Assembly: GCA_903830655.1 (NCBI GenBank)
Contig: CAIKUQ010000055.1
Span: 1 to 41,500 of the forward strand
DNA: 41,500 nt
Source of the DNA: an uncultured Actinomycetes bacterium
GTDB taxonomy: Bacteria; Actinomycetota; Acidimicrobiia; Acidimicrobiales; RAAP-2
Direction: 5' to 3'
How positions within the stretch are numbered: the stretch's first letter is position 1; each line of letters opens with the position of its first letter. Both the position numbers and the translations under genes were made by a program. The notes beneath the pieces were generated by a model. That model saw nothing but the letters and a program-made list of their open reading frames with translations. It had not been told where the DNA came from and made no database searches. Of the stretch, positions 1 to 6,552 are shown piece after piece.

Positions 1-336
1 ATCTACGCCGTTCCCCAAGGGCAGCTCTTGGCCGCTCGTTCACTGGGTCTGGCGCATTCGACCACGATGCGCCGCGTCATCTTGCCCCAAGCGGTACGCA
101 CCGTCATTCCACCCCTCTTGAACGACTTCATCTCTCTACAAAAAGACACCGCGTTGGTTTCGACCTTGGGCGCCATAGAGGCCACTCGCGCCGCTCAGAT
201 TTACGCGTCGACCGAATTCAACTTCTCGAGCTACACCGTCGCGTCACTCCTCTTCCTCGCCCTCACCATTCCCCTCACCCGCTTGACTGACCGCCTGATT
301 GCCAAAGACCGGACCAAGCGACTGGCGAATGTATGA
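1..336 (+). CDS. Polar amino-acid ABC transporter permease, 3' part
   Basis: The reading frame is open from base 1 and ends in TGA at 334-336, so the gene starts outside the window and its last 111 codons are seen. The first residues carry the EAA-type coupling loop of ABC permeases (AARSLGL followed about 10 residues later by ILPQA), the cytoplasmic helix that docks on the ATPase. One further hydrophobic segment (about residues 76-95) and a short basic tail follow. The loop sequence and the adjacent GlnQ/HisP-type ATPase indicate the polar amino-acid family (HisM/GlnP type). The stop overlaps the ATG of the ATPase gene by 4 nt, implying translational coupling. The substrate cannot be told from this fragment. 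Confidence 0.85.
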   Translation: MYAVPQGQLLAARSLGLAHSTTMRRVILPQAVRTVIPPLLNDFISLQKDTALVSTLGAIEATRAAQIYASTEFNFSSYTVASLLFLALTIPLTRLTDRLIAKDRTKRLANV

Positions 337-1064
337 GCGAAGTCATCCTTTCGATTAACAACGTCACAAAGCATTTCGCCGAGCGAGAGGTGTTAAAGGG
401 GATTTCCCTCGATCTACACAAACATGAGGTTGTGGCCCTTATCGGTCAGTCGGGCTCGGGTAAATCCACCCTGCTGCGATGTGCCAACTTGCTCGAACCG
501 GTAAGCTCTGGTGAAATTTCCCTCTACGGTCAATCGCTGCAGGACCCCACTATTGACGCTGATGCGGTCAGGCGTCACATCGGAATGGTCTTTCAATCCT
601 TTAACCTCTTCCCCCACCTCAGCGTGCTCGATAATGTCATGCTCGGTCCCGTGCATTCGCTCAAAGAGCGACGCGAGGTGGCTCGAGAACGGGCGTTAGG
701 CCTCCTCGAGCGCATTGGTCTTGCGAGCCGCGCTAACGAATTTCCCGATCGACTATCGGGTGGACAACAACAGCGCGTAGCCATAGTTCGTTCGCTCGCC
801 ATGCAACCGGCTCTGCTGCTGCTCGATGAGGTCACGAGTGCCCTCGACCCCACGCTCGTCGGTGAGGTATTAGATCTTTTGCGCGAACTCGCATCGGCGG
901 GGACGACCATGCTGATCGCCACCCACGAAATGGCCTTTGCCCGAGAGGTCGCCCACCAAGTGGCCTTCTTGGATGACGGCATCCTTATCGAAAAGGGCAG
1001 TCCCGAAAAAATCTTCACGAACCCTGCACAAGAGTCAACGCGAAAATTCCTCGAACGAATCTAG
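333..1064 (+). CDS. Polar amino-acid ABC transporter ATP-binding protein (GlnQ/HisP type)
   Basis: A 243-residue ATPase that would power import of an amino acid through the permease encoded just upstream. All ABC motifs are intact: Walker A at residues 38-46 (GQSGSGKST), Q-loop Gln88, signature LSGGQ at 141-145, Walker B LLLLDE at 161-166 and switch His198. The wording after Walker B (DEVTSALDP) and the length are usual for the polar amino-acid uptake family. It starts inside the last codons of the permease gene (ATGA overlap). No periplasmic binding-protein gene follows, so it may lie upstream of the window. Family assignment is firm; substrate unknown. Confidence 0.93.
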   Translation: MSEVILSINNVTKHFAEREVLKGISLDLHKHEVVALIGQSGSGKSTLLRCANLLEPVSSGEISLYGQSLQDPTIDADAVRRHIGMVFQSFNLFPHLSVLDNVMLGPVHSLKERREVARERALGLLERIGLASRANEFPDRLSGGQQQRVAIVRSLAMQPALLLLDEVTSALDPTLVGEVLDLLRELASAGTTMLIATHEMAFAREVAHQVAFLDDGILIEKGSPEKIFTNPAQESTRKFLERI

Positions 1065-1092
1065 GGCCTAGATCTGGTCGGGCCCGACTAAA

Positions 1093-1110
1093 AATTGACA
1101 GGTGTCAATT
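1093..1110. promoter_or_regulatory. Perfect 8-2-8 palindrome overlapping a -35 box; probable TetR operator
   Basis: AATTGACA-GG-TGTCAATT is a perfect 8-bp inverted repeat. Its left arm contains a consensus -35 hexamer TTGACA (1095-1100), and TAACCT at 1117-1122 is a fair -10 at 16-bp spacing. It lies 35 bp before the start of a TetR-type regulator, the usual place for an autoregulatory operator. Binding here would block RNA polymerase. That it is bound by the downstream protein is inference. Confidence 0.6.
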
Positions 1111-1144
1111 CAGTAGTAACCTACGCGCCTAGACGTAATCGGTT

Positions 1145-2260
1145 ATGACTTTCTACTCCAATCCCAACTCGAATCATGACAAAGTACTGCGTGCGGCCGT
1201 GAATCTCTGCGCCCAATTGGGTCGCGACAAGTTAACGATGTCCATGATCGCCAAAGAAGCCGGCGTTTCTCGAGGGACCCTGTATAACAAGTTTGAGAAT
1301 GTTGATGGAGTCCTCGCGGAAATCTGGTTGGAGGCGGGAGCCGGTTGGCTAGACCGACTCGAGCGTCGAGCCCCGTCGGAGATTCCTGAGGCGCTCGAAA
1401 AATGTCTCGCTCAGTGCATTACGGTGGCTCCTCGCGCACCCGCTATTTTGGAAATAATTGAAGTGGACATTGTCCGCCTCTTCCAGCGCGCCGGTGCTCA
1501 AGGGCGTGCGAGTGAGGCCCAGTGGGCCTGGATTATGGCTCTGGCACTTGGACAACGTTTTGCCGAACAATCGCAGCTCACATTTAACTTTGAAATGATG
1601 GCTGGTTTTTCCGACCTGATTGCCCAAATGCCCAGTGACTGGCCTGGCGACTTTTCGCCGCCCGAACACAACTACCCCCCGCTCCAGCTGGCAACCACCA
1701 CGGATGATCGATATGACCGCATTCTCACCGCAACGGTCTTAGCGGTGACCCGTTCAGGTATTGCCAATGCTTCAATGGCGCGAATCTGTCGTAGTGCGCG
1801 CGTCAGCCCCGGTGTCGTTCTGCCACGCTTTGTTGACTACGACACATTAATTATTACAACCTTTAATGCGCTGGTCGAAGCGGTCGTGAGTGAGAACCTT
1901 GAGGTGTACGCACCCTCCGCTGGCGAATCCATGGCGCAGCAATTCGCTAGTTCGATTGTGGCTTCCTTTAGTCCCTCGAGGAAAGCGTGGCGTGACTTCC
2001 GTCGCGAGATCTACTTTGCCCTGCCGACCGAGCCTCAACTCGTGGAGCCGATTCTCGCGGGCTTTAAAAGGACCGACGTCGAGATTTTGAAGATTCTTCT
2101 CGACGCCGAGATGCCCGCTGAGCTCGCCAATGCGGTCACCGAATGGAACCAAATGGCTGGCGTGGGCCTATCGATCTTGAGTGATTTGGGAGTACCGGTT
2201 CGGTCCCTCAATCACTTCGCCGTAAGTTCTTGGATGGCCTCGTTGCTCAACTTGGCCTAG
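1145..2260 (+). CDS. Regulator with two TetR-type DNA-binding domains in one chain
   Basis: The 371-residue protein contains two TetR-N-like helix-turn-helix regions. The first, residues about 12-58, has the classic pattern LTMSMIAKEAGVSRGTLYNKF. The second, about 193-240, is a more diverged copy (ASMARICRSARVSPGVVLPRF). Each is followed by a helical region that would serve as a dimerisation/ligand domain. Normal TetR proteins are about 190-220 residues with one HTH, so this looks like a tandem duplication or fusion, perhaps making a pseudo-dimer. It follows the transporter genes on the same strand but has its own promoter with a perfect palindrome at 1093-1110. Its stop overlaps by 3 nt the stop of the convergent gene. 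Ligand and targets unknown. Confidence 0.8.
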   Translation: MTFYSNPNSNHDKVLRAAVNLCAQLGRDKLTMSMIAKEAGVSRGTLYNKFENVDGVLAEIWLEAGAGWLDRLERRAPSEIPEALEKCLAQCITVAPRAPAILEIIEVDIVRLFQRAGAQGRASEAQWAWIMALALGQRFAEQSQLTFNFEMMAGFSDLIAQMPSDWPGDFSPPEHNYPPLQLATTTDDRYDRILTATVLAVTRSGIANASMARICRSARVSPGVVLPRFVDYDTLIITTFNALVEAVVSENLEVYAPSAGESMAQQFASSIVASFSPSRKAWRDFRREIYFALPTEPQLVEPILAGFKRTDVEILKILLDAEMPAELANAVTEWNQMAGVGLSILSDLGVPVRSLNHFAVSSWMASLLNLA

Positions 2261-3546
2261 CCCACCTTTGACCAGAGTGGCGCACCACCGGGTTGGCCCG
2301 GTGCTGGTGGAACTTGCTTGGTTAGAGCCGCGAAGGACCAAAAGGAGAGTACGACCAAAATCGCAATAATCACTACACGTGCTTTACTCCCCAGGCGCAT
2401 GAGTTGCCACGCTGCCAGTAGGGCCAGCGCACCAAGGGCCGGCACATAAAAGCGCACTACGTGCAAGCCAGCGTTAGCCGAGAGGTGAAGGGCGGTGCGG
2501 TCGTAGCCAAAGTACAGACCCCAGGGGAGAACCACGCAAAGCACCAGCAAGTAGCCAGTGATCTGCGGGGACCGGCTCGACTCACCAATAAGGGACTGGT
2601 TTGGCCTCGGGCGACGCAATAACTTCACCGCGCCCCACGCGGCCAGTACCAGAACTGGCATTGACTCCAAAAGAAAGGGAGAAATCTCCCAGATATTTTT
2701 TGGGAAATTGGCCAGCGAAGTTGAAAAGTGCTGACTGGTGTAGCCGGTCTTGAACCACCCACCATAAAAATGTTGGTTGTAACCAAGAATGATGGTCGCA
2801 ATCACCGCTGTAACGCCAAGCCAGCTGAGCCGCGCGCTTGGTGTGAACCGCAATCTCTTGTGCCAGACCATGAGCACAATCAACGCACCAAAATAAATGA
2901 CAACGTTGGTGTAGCGGGAGAATACGGCCGCCCCCAACAAAATGAAGCCCGCGCTACTGACGAAGGTTCGCAATCGATTGGTTTGATCTGTGTTGCAACT
3001 CCATAAGAGCAGTCCTAACGCCGAAGTAATTAGGCAGGCTTCCGTAAAAGTAGGCATCGTGACGCGATAACCGTAGGTGAGCGATGCCCCCGTGAACAAA
3101 AAACAGACGCTCGCGACAAAACCCGCCCAAGACCCAATCCACCGCCTCGCCCCCAAGTACAAACCCCCGACTGCGAGAAGGGAATAAAAAGCGGGCGCCA
3201 AGTGGAGATTGCCGAGAAAGTAAAATGGTTCCGCGAAGAAGGCGTAACCCGGATTCTTTTCGCTGATCCAGTTCCCATTACTCAGGTGAGTCCACTGGTA
3301 GATCCCGAAAGCCTGGTGGCCCTTGAGGGTGCTATTGAGCTGACTGTACTGACTCTGAGTCAGAGTGATGAGTCCACTCCTCAACGCCACGATTGATGCA
3401 CGGTAGGCGTAATCGTCCGCTTCGAATAGGACCGGGGCTCGAGAGATAAGAGCCACGCAAAAGGTGGCCCATGCCCCCAAGGTGGCCAAAACTTCAATCC
3501 CCTGGGAATTCTGTCCAACCGCCCCACTAGAGCCATTTCTCACCAC
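2257..3546 (-). CDS. Polytopic membrane protein, probable GT-C (GT39-like) glycosyltransferase
   Basis: A 429-residue, strongly hydrophobic protein with about ten predicted membrane helices. After the first helix it carries an acidic pair in the first outer loop (EADDYAY, about residues 42-48), the position and character of the catalytic acidic motif of GT-C glycosyltransferases that use polyprenyl-phosphate sugars. This is a fold-level guess and no donor or acceptor can be named. Two GTG codons are adjacent (3546 and 3543). The first is preceded by TAACCT exactly 6 nt upstream, so the mRNA is probably leaderless. It diverges from the signal-peptidase module, which raises the possibility that it glycosylates an exported protein, but nothing in the sequence proves this. 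Confidence 0.6.
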   Translation of the reverse strand: MVRNGSSGAVGQNSQGIEVLATLGAWATFCVALISRAPVLFEADDYAYRASIVALRSGLITLTQSQYSQLNSTLKGHQAFGIYQWTHLSNGNWISEKNPGYAFFAEPFYFLGNLHLAPAFYSLLAVGGLYLGARRWIGSWAGFVASVCFLFTGASLTYGYRVTMPTFTEACLITSALGLLLWSCNTDQTNRLRTFVSSAGFILLGAAVFSRYTNVVIYFGALIVLMVWHKRLRFTPSARLSWLGVTAVIATIILGYNQHFYGGWFKTGYTSQHFSTSLANFPKNIWEISPFLLESMPVLVLAAWGAVKLLRRPRPNQSLIGESSRSPQITGYLLVLCVVLPWGLYFGYDRTALHLSANAGLHVVRFYVPALGALALLAAWQLMRLGSKARVVIIAILVVLSFWSFAALTKQVPPAPGQPGGAPLWSKVG

Positions 3547-3552
3547 CTGACT

Positions 3553-3558
3553 AGGTTA
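3553..3558 (-). promoter_or_regulatory. -10 element of a leaderless promoter (GT-C gene)
   Basis: TAACCT on the minus strand ends 6 nt before the GTG at 3546, placing transcription start at the start codon. Confidence 0.5.
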
Positions 3559-3632
3559 ATGAGCGCTGTGAATATTATTTGACATTGTCTAAACCCTTGA
3601 ATTACTGTTAAAAGTCTCGTTCAAAGGAAATC

Positions 3633-4313
3633 ATGGAAAAAATCAAAATTCAATTGGATTCTCGCCTCTCTAACCGAGGTCTTTTTGGTCGCCCCTTGGT
3701 TCTGATAACTATTTCGGCCGTCATGATCACGAGCGTATTCGCGGTGCTTTTTTACACCTCGAACAACTCGGTTGAGTTTGGACAGTCAATAACTCCAATT
3801 CAGTCCTGCGCCTACGCCCAAGGCGCTGGCTCCATTGTTTTGACCCCATCATCAACCTTTGACGCAAACTTCAACAACACGGGCTATGCCGGTTTTGAAC
3901 TATCAGGTATCACCGAATCGCTGCAGTCCGGCTATACGGGGTGTCAGGGAAAGGTTCTATCCACAATGTTCCTCGATGCCAGCAACGCGCCCATTGCCCT
4001 CGTTAGCTACGGGGGTCACGCTTTGACCACCTTCCAGATTGATAACGCGACCCAATTGATCGGTCGTGTGAATACTGGTTATGGCAACTTGATTACGCCG
4101 AGCTTTGCTGGGCTTTGCACGACCGATGGCAAGTATTGCTACAACCTTTCGACTTTGGCCGATCAGGGCACCTTCACTGTGAGCAACCTAGGTCAGTCCG
4201 TTCCCGGCGACTCAATCAACCTTGGATTTTCATTGTTCTATAAGGTTGACGCTACCGCCGTCAAGCAGGTCGTTATGCAGACATTAAGCGGATTCACCAG
4301 TTCTCTTCAATAG
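3633..4313 (+). CDS. Exported protein of unknown family, candidate substrate of the SipW-like peptidase
   Basis: A 226-residue protein with a long N-region (about 22 residues), one hydrophobic segment (about 23-42) and a polar, Ser/Thr/Gly-rich exported part of about 180 residues. Five cysteines lie in the exported part (in SCAYAQ, TGCQ, GLCTTDGKYCYN and nearby), which could form disulfides. I do not recognise a family. The arrangement of a small exported protein directly before an ER-type signal peptidase gene resembles TasA/camelysin-SipW loci of Firmicutes, but I see no convincing sequence match to TasA. The start is supported by AAAGGA 4 nt before the ATG. The upstream gap contains a consensus -35 TTGACA at 3579-3584 without a clear -10. 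Confidence 0.6.
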   Translation: MEKIKIQLDSRLSNRGLFGRPLVLITISAVMITSVFAVLFYTSNNSVEFGQSITPIQSCAYAQGAGSIVLTPSSTFDANFNNTGYAGFELSGITESLQSGYTGCQGKVLSTMFLDASNAPIALVSYGGHALTTFQIDNATQLIGRVNTGYGNLITPSFAGLCTTDGKYCYNLSTLADQGTFTVSNLGQSVPGDSINLGFSLFYKVDATAVKQVVMQTLSGFTSSLQ

Positions 4314-4317
4314 GGCT

Positions 4318-4323
4318 TAGAAT
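4318..4323 (+). promoter_or_regulatory. -10 element of a leaderless promoter (sipW-like gene)
   Basis: TAGAAT ends 6 nt before the GTG at 4330. The peptidase gene can thus be transcribed separately from the gene 16 nt upstream. Confidence 0.5.
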
Positions 4324-4329
4324 TAAATT

Positions 4330-5070
4330 GTGCTATTCAAGCGGCGTAGAGATCGAGTTGTCTTTACGCCGCTTGATGACTCTCTCCTTCCTGAGCGAGA
4401 GATAGTTCGACTGAGTGACGGAATATTCGTCACTCGTCCTTCGAGTTCCATAGACGACACCAAGATGTTGGTTTCTCATCTCACTGAACACGAGCGGAAA
4501 AGCTACTACCTAGCGCCGAAATCCGAGCCCGTCCTCGTGAATTGGGCCGGAGTTGGCAAAACCTCGCGCTACCGACTTCGCCGAACTAGAAAGGTGAGTC
4601 GAGGAATCATCAATACGGCAATGTTTGTGTTGACCATTACCCTCGTCGCACTGATTGCCGCTCAACTCTCTGGTGTAGTTCTGCTCCGCAATGTTGCAAC
4701 CGGTTCAATGAAGCCAAAAATCAATCCCGGTGACATTGAGGTCACGGTGAAACCATCTTTAGTTCAGCCACACAAGGGTCAAGTGGTTGTTTATCGACTC
4801 AAGTCCCCGGCGGGTGAATCGCTAGGTGCCGTGGGGCACAGAATCATTGGTGGATCGGGTCGCCAGGGGTGGATCCTCAAGGGCGACTCAAACCCCATCC
4901 CTGATCCTCAACGGCCCAAAACCAGCCAACTCTTAGGCGTAGTCGTTTTTGTTATCCCTAAGTTAGGTCACTATTTCACCCTAAACGTCGCGGTCTATGG
5001 CCTCTTGGGCCTCGTCGCGTACTGGTTATTGAGTGACCTCTACCGCAGACGGAGGCGAGCACCTCGATGA
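4330..5070 (+). CDS. Signal peptidase I of the ER/archaeal type (SipW-like, S26B)
   Basis: A 246-residue membrane peptidase that would remove signal peptides outside the cytoplasmic membrane. A long cytoplasmic N-terminal region (1-93) is followed by a membrane helix (about 94-118). The catalytic Ser126 lies in TGSMKP, His170 in GHRII, and a GDSNP box follows at 185-189. A His in place of the usual bacterial Lys general base marks the ER/SipW branch rather than LepB. A second helix (about 217-235) and an Arg-rich tail end the protein; LepB-type enzymes usually have both helices at the N-terminus. The GTG start is fixed by TAGAAT 6 nt upstream. Its stop overlaps the next ATG by 4 nt. Confidence 0.85.
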   Translation: MLFKRRRDRVVFTPLDDSLLPEREIVRLSDGIFVTRPSSSIDDTKMLVSHLTEHERKSYYLAPKSEPVLVNWAGVGKTSRYRLRRTRKVSRGIINTAMFVLTITLVALIAAQLSGVVLLRNVATGSMKPKINPGDIEVTVKPSLVQPHKGQVVVYRLKSPAGESLGAVGHRIIGGSGRQGWILKGDSNPIPDPQRPKTSQLLGVVVFVIPKLGHYFTLNVAVYGLLGLVAYWLLSDLYRRRRRAPR

Positions 5071-5333
5071 GAAAACGTCACCGCTTAGACGAACCGAAGT
5101 TGGAAATTGTTCGTAATACCTCAGTCACTCGCCTTGAAGTCGCTCCTCCTTCGGTTATTGAATTGATACCGGGTTACGAAGTAACAATCGAGAATTTAGA
5201 GATCGGCGAGAGTATTGAGATTGAAATCTGGCAAGAGAACTCTGTTGCCGAGCCAATCAGTTTGGGATTTGTCATTGTGGCCAAACCTCGAATTCCGAAG
5301 GAACACGATTCCATCACCGAGTTGTGGATTTAA
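5067..5333 (+). CDS. Small acidic protein coupled to the SipW-like peptidase
   Basis: An 88-residue protein with no signal peptide or membrane helix and no family I recognise. It is rich in Glu, Ile and Val in an alternating pattern (for example residues 41-62), which suggests beta strands. It begins inside the stop codon of the signal-peptidase gene (ATGA overlap), so the two are almost certainly co-translated. A role in the same secretion module is inferred from position only. It ends 9 nt before the stop of the convergent Nudix gene. Confidence 0.6.
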   Translation: MRKRHRLDEPKLEIVRNTSVTRLEVAPPSVIELIPGYEVTIENLEIGESIEIEIWQENSVAEPISLGFVIVAKPRIPKEHDSITELWI

Positions 5334-5342
5334 CGCGGTTCT

Positions 5343-5807
5343 TTAACTCGCGCGCAGACGAAATTCGGGAGAGTCCACGAGCAGATCAAAGAGTTCCTGG
5401 TCGCGCTCGTGCGTGAGGTGGCCGCGCACCTGTTCGAGCGGTAACCACACGAGTTCATCAACCTCTTCGTTTGGAGCGAACTCTCCCTTATTCACCGCCA
5501 TGAGGTAGTAGGCCACAATCTTGGGCTTACCCTTGCGGTGAATGTAATTAGTAGTGCCAATGAAGCGCTCGATGTGACAGTGGTGCCCAATCTCTTCGAG
5601 TACTTCGCGCACCGCCGCTTGTTCAAAGGTCTCGCCCTCGTCGAGCTTTCCCTTGGGGAAGGTCCAGTCACCGCGAGCTTCACGGAAGATACAGGCGAGC
5701 TCTACGTGTCCCGCTTCGACAGTGCGGTAGACAATGCCACCGGCCGCTCGAATGAGATCATTCGGCGCATCACTGGGGATGATTAGCTCGCCACTCAAGA
5801 GATACAC
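5343..5807 (-). CDS. Nudix hydrolase (MutT/Ap4A-hydrolase-like)
   Basis: A 154-residue pyrophosphohydrolase of the Nudix superfamily, acting on a nucleoside diphosphate linked to another group. The Nudix box is complete at about residues 53-75: a Gly, then Glu in DEGETF, then REVLEEIG with the metal-binding glutamates. A GG(I/V)VYR strand precedes it, and a second acidic region (EEVDELVWL) follows, typical of short diadenosine polyphosphate hydrolases. Substrate is not determined by these motifs. The GTG start is preceded by TATCGT exactly 6 nt upstream, consistent with a leaderless mRNA. An alternative TTG at 5798 is possible. Confidence 0.85.
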   Translation of the reverse strand: MYLLSGELIIPSDAPNDLIRAAGGIVYRTVEAGHVELACIFREARGDWTFPKGKLDEGETFEQAAVREVLEEIGHHCHIERFIGTTNYIHRKGKPKIVAYYLMAVNKGEFAPNEEVDELVWLPLEQVRGHLTHERDQELFDLLVDSPEFRLRAS

Positions 5808-5813
5808 ATCCTT

Positions 5814-5819
5814 ACGATA
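5814..5819 (-). promoter_or_regulatory. -10 element of a leaderless promoter (Nudix gene)
   Basis: TATCGT on the minus strand ends 6 nt before the GTG at 5807. The rest of the 187-nt gap to 5995 shows no other clear feature apart from the -10 of the divergent gene. Confidence 0.45.
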
Positions 5820-5982
5820 AATGCCAGAGGGAGGATTTTTGTGGATATCCTTTGGTCCTCAACCAGCTACTCACCCAGCGTAGTGAGCACGATGCCCGTT
5901 TCCTGGCCGCTTTGCGCTGGATTTAGCGAAACTTTCTCAGCCAGCGCGTCAGGGCACTCCTCCTAATTCTCTACCAATCCAC

Positions 5983-5988
5983 TAGTAT
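5983..5988 (+). promoter_or_regulatory. -10 element of a leaderless promoter (DUF4395 gene)
   Basis: TAGTAT ends 6 nt before the ATG at 5995, so transcription should begin at the A of the start codon. Confidence 0.55.
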
Positions 5989-5994
5989 TTAGGG

Positions 5995-6501
5995 ATGCGT
6001 CGCTTCTTCTCTTTTCCGAATCCCGTTAACGACGCGGCGGCTCGTACCGTGGCGATTGGGGTGGTGGCCCTGAGCACACTGAGCTTCTTTACTGGCTGGA
6101 CCATCATGCTCTGGCTCTTGACCTACGGTTTTGTGGCTCGCGTCATGGCTGGCCCCAAGATTTCTCCCCTCGGACAGTTCGCTGTACGCGTAGCGGCGCC
6201 CAGACTTACGCACTGGGAAAAGTTTGTCCCCGGCCCGCCTAAGCGCTTTGCGCAAGGAATTGGACTCACCTTCATGATCGCCGTTGACATCGTTACCTGG
6301 ACTAACGGATTTTCCGTAGCCAAGTGGATTCTCCTGCCCCTCATCGCGGCCGCCTCCCTCGAGGGTTTCTTGGGGTATTGCCTCGGTTGTGCAATTTTCT
6401 CCCAGCTCATGAAAACAGGCATTATTCCTGCCTCGGTTTGCCTGGAGTGCTCCAACCTCTCGGCCCGCTTCGACCGCCTGAGCGAGGAAGCAAAAAAGTA
6501 G
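5995..6501 (+). CDS. DUF4395-family membrane protein
   Basis: A 168-residue protein with four hydrophobic segments (about 17-35, 38-50, 90-105 and 112-135) and the layout of DUF4395 proteins. It opens with FPNPVNDAAAR, has an extended loop with a GP(K/R)..PLGQ motif, and a late membrane segment with paired cysteines (YCLGC) followed by CLEC. DUF4395 proteins are often found with thioredoxin-like or sulfur-related genes, but none adjoins it here. The function is unknown; the cysteine pairs hint at a redox or metal role. A leaderless start is indicated by TAGTAT 6 nt before the ATG. Confidence 0.75.
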   Translation: MRRFFSFPNPVNDAAARTVAIGVVALSTLSFFTGWTIMLWLLTYGFVARVMAGPKISPLGQFAVRVAAPRLTHWEKFVPGPPKRFAQGIGLTFMIAVDIVTWTNGFSVAKWILLPLIAAASLEGFLGYCLGCAIFSQLMKTGIIPASVCLECSNLSARFDRLSEEAKK

Positions 6502-6539
6502 CTCGCCTAAGAATTGGATTAACGGGGCTAATTCTTTCC

Positions 6540-6545
6540 TAGGCT
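6540..6545 (+). promoter_or_regulatory. -10 element before the sedolisin gene
   Basis: TAGGCT ends 7 nt before the ATG at 6553 but only 1 nt before the GTG at 6547, favouring the ATG as start of a leaderless message. Confidence 0.5.
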
Positions 6546-6552
6546 GGTGCGT

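Noticed and set aside
3633..4313. Calling the exported protein TasA or camelysin
   Set aside because: The neighbouring SipW-like peptidase invites it, but I see no convincing TasA/camelysin sequence match; kept as unknown.
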